Positions 37,901 through 46,900 of a stretch of 64,000 nt of DNA are shown here, one piece after another. A program made the translations under genes and the position numbers. Under the pieces are notes generated by a model, which did no database searches, was not told the origin of the DNA, and saw nothing but the letters and a program-made list of their open reading frames with translations. The stretch covers positions 19,321,366 to 19,385,365 of the forward strand of contig NC_088777.1 in the NCBI RefSeq assembly GCF_954871325.1, read 5' to 3'. The DNA comes from Gordionus sp. m RMFG-2023 (Eukaryota; Nematomorpha; Gordioida; Chordodea; Parachordodidae). Numbering within the stretch: the first letter of the stretch is position 1; each line of letters opens with the position of its first letter.

Positions 37901-40900
37901 GTCCATAGTGATCAATTTAAAGACGGGCGAGAATTGAATGTGAGACATGTAGGAAGTTGACGATGTTTGCTAGGAGTATATCAAATATTGTTTTAATTAA
38001 TAGCAATTTATTTTAACTTAATATAGCATCTCTATTTAATAAATGGTTAAATTGCAATTTTCTAGGATATTTTTTTTAATTAACAACTAAAAACTGCCTA
38101 AGTAAATATAATTAAAACTAGGAATGTAAAAAAACAAAAAAATAAACTAGGGTTTCTTTCAAATAAAAAAACGGAGAAAAACAGAGAAAAGATCAATTTA
38201 AAATCAAAAATTTATAATAATTAATTTTCTTTTAATTTATTTTAATAAACTCAATTTAACAAAATGAGCATTGGTATAATGAAAAGAAACCAACAATAAT
38301 TAGTAGAATATAAATAAATGATTGAGAATGCGAAATAAAATTGGTAGATTACCATTTATTTTCCAAGTTACTTTTGAAGGTAAATAGCTACTAATTACAT
38401 CCCGAAAAATGTACTAGTTACATTGTAAGTTACTTTATAAGTAATTTATATAACCCATCATTAATATATTAAATTTTATTTAATTGAAATTGCTAGATTT
38501 GATCGGAGATTGCTTATTTCCATGCTTTATGGCGAATAAGCAGATTAGAATATGTATTAAGTAACAAATAAATATAAAATTTATCATTGTAAAATATAAG
38601 TAATTGGTAAATGATTAAATTTTGCATTATTAAGCATCATTATGTAATATTAATGATAATTTATGTAATATTAAAGTTAATATATACGTTTTTATTACAA
38701 TTCCCTTCTATGTGTATTAAAATGGGCAAAAACGCAAAATCTGCAATATTTCGTTGTGGCTAGAAAAATTAATGGGGGGGGGGCAAAATGCCCTTTCCCT
38801 ATACTCACAGCCTAGGGAAATAAATAGACCAGTAGAATATTATTTTCATAATAATTTGAGCTTAGTACATTTCAATTTGACTTTAACAATATACAATTTT
38901 CAAAATTTGCGTCTAAAGGTGTGCTAGTTTTTATCCAAAAATATGTTTTCCTTGACTAAACAAATGCTCTAAGTTTAGGAGTACTTAGTGTAAATAAGAT
39001 ATTATTTTTATAAACACCGATTGTAAATTTGGGAAATCATAAAGATAATAAATGAGATATATAAATATATATTATTGAACATATTTTAAAAAGTAAATCG
39101 TTACTTTTACTGTTACCTGCTAAAAAAAACCTAAGTAGTTACAGTTACTGGTGATATTTTTCCCCAAAAGTCACTATTTGCTGTTATTTTTTATAAATCA
39201 TGTTTTTTTAACCCTAATTAAAACCTTTGATAACCTAAAACGTTATAGAGGAGGGGGGAAGGCATACAAATTTTTCTTGGTAAAAATTATATATTATCAT
39301 CGATTAAAAAAGGGGAACTATTAAAGACAGAATAATCCCCGCCTTTTATCGGGTCTGAATGGACCGGAAAATCAACAGCAAAATATTGGCCCGACTCGAA
39401 TTACAGTTTAAAATTCTCATCTTTCCTCTGATTGAACTTCACAATTAAAAAATAAACAAAAAGAATAAGAGTTAAAGATAAAACAATAATGTTATTTTGT
39501 TTTCCTGAATTTAAAAAAAAATATAATATTATTAAGCACACCCCAGAATTTTATAATATTAAATATATTAAAAATTTTGGTTTATAAGTGGTAGAGAAGC
39601 AAACGAATGTTAAATGATCCATCTTTAAATTTAAAAATTCGACTTCTTTTAGGCAGGTAACAGGGTTATATTTTGTTAAAAGCAAAATGCAGAACTCTGA
39701 TTAATCATAAAAAAGGGTTATTTATTTTTTAGGATATATTGCTGATTCTATTTATCTTATAAGGTTGGACCTTGAATAAAAAAATTTAACTATCAAATTC
39801 GACCCAAATTTTTTTTGCGTAGTTCTAACCCAAAACCCCCAGCCCGGACAGGATTATATATCATATGTTAAGTTTGTTGAAAATAAACAAATACAGTGTT
39901 GTGCAGATTTTGAAAACATTACTTGGAAAAAATTGATAAGAATATATAAATACGTTATTTTAAAAATTTTTTGCAAGTCAAATAATTTTATATTCAAATA
40001 AAAAAATATGGAAATGTTTTCATCAGATCTGGTCAACCCTGTAAATAAGTGGTGTATTGTTTTATATACTTAACTTCATGATTAATGTTAGACTCAACGT
40101 TTGATGAATTTGAAAGAAGATGTTTTGATATTTCTATTGTTTGGATCAACACTACCGCATATGGTTTAATATAATACAAATAAAATAGTTATTTTTGAGT
40201 AATGCGTTGATAAAGGAAGCACTTTATACTTCGGTTTCTAGGTTCGAATCTAGGAAGGTTCAGCTTTTCTCGAGATAACCTAAGAATTTCCGTGGTACGA
40301 GGTATGATATATAGCAGATTACCAGCGAAAGCATGATTCCGTTAATATAATATTATAAATAGAGTCTATCAGATTTTAATAAAATGCGGTCGCTGCTTAG
40401 CAAATTTTTATTTCGATAACGGTTTAATCTAACTTCACTCTAGTTATTCTTGTATATAATTAACTTCAATAAAAGAGATACCCTCAAAATTATTTCGATT
40501 TATAAAATTTTAAAACCTGATAAAACCAAAAAATTATTTTTAAAAAAATACAGGCCGGGTTGGATAATAATATTTTTCTTAAACATGGCCCGAGTCTGAA
40601 AATGGTGCATGCCGATCTCTGGTTATTAAGAGTAAAGTCGTACTCTTTGCTTCCAAAAAATAATTATGTCAGACTATTAAAATTATATTAATCACTTTTT
40701 TGAATATTTTAACATTCATGTTGTTCTGCTTTGATGGTTGACACTGACAATAATTATAAAACATATTTATGATAAATTATTTAACACAAACATTATTATC
40801 TTTATGTGATCAATCGTTATTAGATGCAATAAATATAACATATTTAATTTATTAGGTTCATTAAATCTAATCCCATTGGAATATTAAATAATTAAAAAAT

Positions 40901-43900
40901 TTATCAATAATTTAATTGCTTTTTTTACATAATAATATTATCATAAATTATTAAAATAACTTTTTAATAAATAATATAGAATTTTATAATAGCTATGTAA
41001 CGCATTATATAACTATTCGTATAATTTAAATTAAATAAGTTAGTATAAAGTAATGCATGCTCTTCTTAAAATTTTAGAATTCTCCCTGTCATTCGTAAAT
41101 GATTTAATATATTAATTAAGAAATATATAAAGGATCATCATCTAGATTCAAAAAATTCGAGAATGATCGAACTCAGGCTTAATTTTAGATTGAATATATA
41201 GAAAAAATTTGAGCCTGACCTTGCTCAGTCCTAATTTATAAGTTTAAATATAAACATTTTACTAAAATATCTCTGAAATTTTAGGACAAAGCTAGCGTTT
41301 AATTTACATTTTTCAATAAAAAGTTTCGAGCCGGGCTTAAAAAATTGAACTTGCAAGGCTTAGTTCTACAGTGCAAATAATATTAAATAAATACTTTAAA
41401 TTACAATATTTTTCTTTCCTCTCACCTATTATATTTTTAAGTTGGGATAAATAAATAATCTAATATGAAAAATTTTTTCTTGAAGGATATAATATTTTAC
41501 ACTTAAAATTACTTTCTTCCTCGGTGAAGTTTATTCCCATTAAAAAAAGTATAATTTTATGAAAAGAGCTCCACAATTAAAATTTTGATTTACGCTAGCA
41601 TCCACTACGAACTCTGAATAATAAATCGGGGCCGATCGGGAGAGACTCGGACTGAGAGAAAAATTAAATTAATTTTTCCCCTATTTATTAAATTATATTC
41701 TTTTTCAAAGAATTAAATTTATTTGTTACACTTGCATCTCTAATTTTTCCTCCCTTCTTGATAAATTGGAATTTTTACTAAGTTCAGTATATTTATTTAT
41801 TCTTCGAATTAAGCTCGTGTCTACATTTAAAATAGAGTTTGGATCGCAAGGATATTTGGAAAAAAAATAATAGAATAGGTTAAACAATTTTTTTTCTCGT
41901 ATTTAGTTTAAAAAAGATATCGGCGGATAAAAATTTATGCTAATCTACATTTCCTCCCCTATCGTTGGTTCAGAAATCGGAGTGCTACACTTACATAATA
42001 GTTGAAAACGATTAGTTCAGATTTAAAAATAAACAAAACTAGATCAAAAGCAAAAAAATTGATAGTTCAAAATGCTAGTTCTAATATTAAGATATTTTAC
42101 TCAAAAAACTTATATAAATTTATTGAAAAAATCGAATGCAAGTAGCAAATTAAACACTTTATGATTTTTTTGCTTAAAATTCTCCATTTCAATATTATTT
42201 ATTAAAATTTCATTAAATAAATACAAAATAAATCGAAGTTACTATAAATAATCAAATTATAATATAGTTAGTAAATTTTATTTAATTCTAATTTATTGAT
42301 GGAAATAATAACTTGACTGTAAAAAAAAATTAATTCAATATATAATTTTTTCCATGTATGCACAAGTTAAAATATAATAATATAATAGGTGTACCAAAAA
42401 ATTATGAAAATAGCGCGAAATTGCCAGTGATCGTCGCCAAAAATCAATATTTTTAAATCTTATATTATTTTTCTATTTATTAATAATTTACTTAAAAATC
42501 TAAAATGTCAAAAGGAGCGCTCCAATTAGGAACCGCATATCCTTAAGTAAAGGATAAATTATATGAATATTTTGTTGTCTCAGCAAATATTATAATCATT
42601 TTTTTATGTTTAAAAAATCGTAGAATAATAAATACCAGTAGGGAAAAATAATTTAAAATTAAGCTTTATAAATTTTTTAAGAAAATTAATAACTTAAAAA
42701 AGGCAGGATATTAATAAGATTAAATGAGAAGATTGAACAAGATTGATGTTGTAAAAAAATTTATACAACGAATTAGGCTGGTTGGGCTTTTAAATTTAAA
42801 ATATAATATATGATTAAACTAGCCCCAAACCAAACATATTTGCCTCTTATTTGATTTTGCTTAAAGGTTAAAAAAATCATATTGAAATAAGGCATATTGT
42901 TAATGAGAAATGGGTAGGATATTATTATTATTAAACATATTTGCAATATCATATTTTAATTGCACTTGTCGATATCGGCACTATTCTTCCATTGCAAAAT
43001 GTTATTTTTACAATTTAACGATATATTCTATTAAAAGGGAATGTTAAATATTCTAATAACCTGAAGTAATTCTCTCGATTTTTCGAATGGTATGTTAATG
43101 TTAACGTCTCGATGAATGATATAGATGGCGCATTCAGCTTTGATGATTTCCTGAGTATCCCTCATTATTTTAGGCACCAATTGATCCAACGTGTTTTGTT
43201 GTTCAAAAATATTTCTGGCCAATTTTAACAGCAGCTTTTATTATTTTTTGAGATGATTTTTTAATTGAAACTTCATAAAAATTTACGTTATTTTAATTGA
43301 TTATAAATTGAAAAAAGGTTCACGAATCATAAATTATTAAAACATTTTTTGATATATAGCATTCAAAAGCTATAGATATTCTAGTGCACTAAAAAATGCA
43401 AAACTTCTTCATGGTTATGTTAGCTAAAAGAATATTTTAAAATCTATTTAATCATGGCCCTGTTGATATCATATAAAATATATTGGAATAGAACATACCC
43501 AGAAATGTTTATCCAACATTAGGAATAGAAAGAACGCCACAATTAATATAATATTAATTATTTTATAATTATAAGCAAAGGGGAAAAAAAATTTATATAT
43601 AAAAAAATATACAATTTTTCGCATTTATTTAATTTTTAATCATTTTTTAAAAGAAGAATTATTATATTAATAGAAAATTATTTAAATTAAAAGAAACATC
43701 AGAAGTAATTAGAGTAAATAAGATGAGTGAATGATTTATAATAATCATAATTTATAGTAATTAAATTAGGTGCTAATAGTTTTTAGTGGGAATTTTTTTT
43801 TAAATTAAAATAAGGTCTAATAAAAATACATTTTAAACCTGTAAAAATTTTGACGAAATCTTAAGGTTTTATTTATTAAAATTAATATTTTTGTTTTTGG

Positions 43901-46900
43901 GAAATATTAAAAATACGAAAATAAACTTTATTCCGCTTGTATTCCTGAATGGAAATTTGAAACAATCTAGCATTTTGTATCCCTATGCCACAAAATATCA
44001 TGTATTTTCGGAACACCTGCGAAGAAATAAAAAGAGAAGAAAAAAATTTATATAAAAATTAATAAATTTTTGATAAATAATTTGAAAATAATATTTTTTG
44101 GCTTTTGCTTTTAAAGGAAGCTTATTACGTAAATGCTTTATTTATATTCTTCTTTTTTTCATTATTGGCTAAAATGAAAAAAATCCAAACCCAATTATCA
44201 TTTATAATCAGATTCAGAAAATTAATCTTAAAAGACATTTTAATTCTGGAAAAAAAATCAAAGTAATAATAGGTTTGGAAACAAATCAATTAGATACAAA
44301 ACTTTGCGAATTACAATTACGTAATTTAGCATTTATATATTTAATATGTAATAGAATTATTTATGTTGGACTAATTTAAAAATTAATGTTTAATAAAATC
44401 GATATTCAATCTACATTAGGCCCTCACCCAACTTAATTTTTTTTTTCAATAAGAATATTTTGTGAATTAATTAATATATACGTAAATATTTTTTGGTTAA
44501 ATTTATTTTAAAATAAATAATATACAATGTGTGATTTAACTTTAAAAATCCGAACTTCAAAAATCTTATATAAAGTAAGTTACATAAGACGATTCTCACA
44601 TCTGAAACTGAACTAATTAGATAAATGTTTTTTAAGAGAAATTTGATAGATCCAGTATACAAGTTCTTGAAGAGTTTTTGTCAAAAGTTTACCGGGGCCA
44701 TTTGATCAGTATTTTTCCGACTTGAAATTTTAAAAAAACCCTCTGACTTGGATAAAAATTATCCATATACCTTGATAGTCTTATTCAGCCATAAAATAAA
44801 AACCTAAATTTGAAATTTAATATCAAATTTTCACAATATAAGTTTACTTTGTAATTAAAAGCCAAAAAAACATTTGTTATTAATTAGCATCAAATTATTC
44901 TAACTCGAAAACATTAAATTTGCATAATAATACTTTATATAAATAAGTAACAAACGTAAAAATATAATAATAATGTAAAATCTATATTGTACTATATAAT
45001 TAACTCAATATACCATCTCGTGAATTGTATATTATAATTTTAATTTAAATTAATATTGATAAGTTAGATATTCTAGCATAGGCGGAGACTTCACGGGGGT
45101 AGCGGGGTTCTCACCCCCATTGATAAATTTCTATGGGGACTCTGCCCCCTTAAATAAAATGAATTAGTATACCATTTAAAAATCAAAGAAAGGAAAATAA
45201 ACATAATTATATTATTTCTTATTGCTTATGCTCTTTCATTACAAACACGTCTTTGTAATGGAAGAATCTATAGCAATTTATGTACATTGTGGAGGTCATG
45301 CACTTAAATCTTGTGGTACTAGATTCATCTAATACTATTGCAAAGATTGCGATTTTATTGATATGAATGAAAGATTTATTATCTTCTGTTCGAGATTCTC
45401 CACCGCATGGAGATATTTCGTTCCATCCAAGATGAAACATAGTTCAACTTCTTACTCTAGTACATGCGAATAGTATTGCTAAAATCAATAGAAATGGAAT
45501 AATAGTAAAACTTTTATTAGAAATTATAAATACATTTTACAATGAGGTTGCTACAAGAACAAAAAATTTATTATACCAAATAAAGCTTTTTTGAATCTCA
45601 ATCAAAAAAAAATAGCAAGTATTAATGACTTTATATAATTGTGATTTACTAATATTATATTTTTTTTTACTATTATTATAACTTACCTTGATATATTGTC
45701 GATATAACGAAATTATAACAAATGGACATTATATGAAAGTTAAATATCTATTAATTAGTATAATAATAAATTAACATATTTTATTTCTTAAAATGATTAT
45801 AATATTTAAGAGAGTAGACGTTTCAAAGTATGAAATCAAAAGCTCTTCGTTACTTTTCAAAATGTTAAATATAAATAGAAATCCTGATCAAAATTCTAGA
45901 TGTCATATGGCATGATGATGGTATAGATAAATTTTGAAGAGGGAGTTAAATTTAGAGGATAAGAGATAGAAAAAAAAATCTTTTAAAATACGAAAAAGGC
46001 TCAAATTTATCTTATCAGTTAATGAATATTATAGACAAATTTTATAAAAGCTTTAGATCATACAATTGCAAATATAAAAAATCGTTCAACAAACCAGTAA
46101 TTGATCATTTAATTAATATGGAGGAATTTGCAATCAAAAACTTGATGAAAATCATGTTATTCTATGGATGATTTTGAAATAGATGTCTAATTCTTCATAA
46201 ATAAATTGTACTATTGAATAAGTTGGAACGTTCTTTAGAGGACGTCATAACCATATTAAAAATAAAAAGTAAGAAAGAAATTATTTCGAGTTTTTCTGAG
46301 TATGTGAAATTTATTAAAATGCTATCAACAATTCCACAAGTTTATTTTCTGCCGTAACGATCGTTTTCAGGACTAACACGTCTTAAATATTGTTTACGTT
46401 CTACGATGAAACAGCAACGACTAAATCATATCACAATCTTAAATGTTAATAAATATTAGTCTACTATGGTGAAATGTGGGTGATGAAAGCTGCGCATGAA
46501 GCTAAATGGGTAAGAACGGAGATTAAAATGGTCAGATGGATGTGTAGGGTATCTATGAGCAAGAAAAAGAAACAATGAATTGCGGGAAAGAATTAATATA
46601 GAAGCGATTGGAGTGGTATGTGAAGAAATACACTGAGGATTTAAGCACGTTGAACGAAAGACGAAGATGATTGGATGAAGAGATCACCTTGTTGGAAGTA
46701 ATGGGATCAAGGCTTCGAGAAAGACCAACGAAGACGTGGTTGAAAGTTAGCGGCACCCAGAGCGGTAAAAAGAGAATGGATCAGAGGGAAACCGGCTTAC
46801 CGGGGTAAACCTGGAAAACCGCCAAAAAATGGTAAAGAAGAAGAAAAAAGAAGAAGCAAAAACTTTATTTAAATGTGATATTGAATACTTTTCAAAAATG

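Noticed and set aside
45219-45440. 73-codon minus-strand frame
   Set aside because: Antisense to the hAT transposase fragment ([10 protein letters not shown] on the plus strand).
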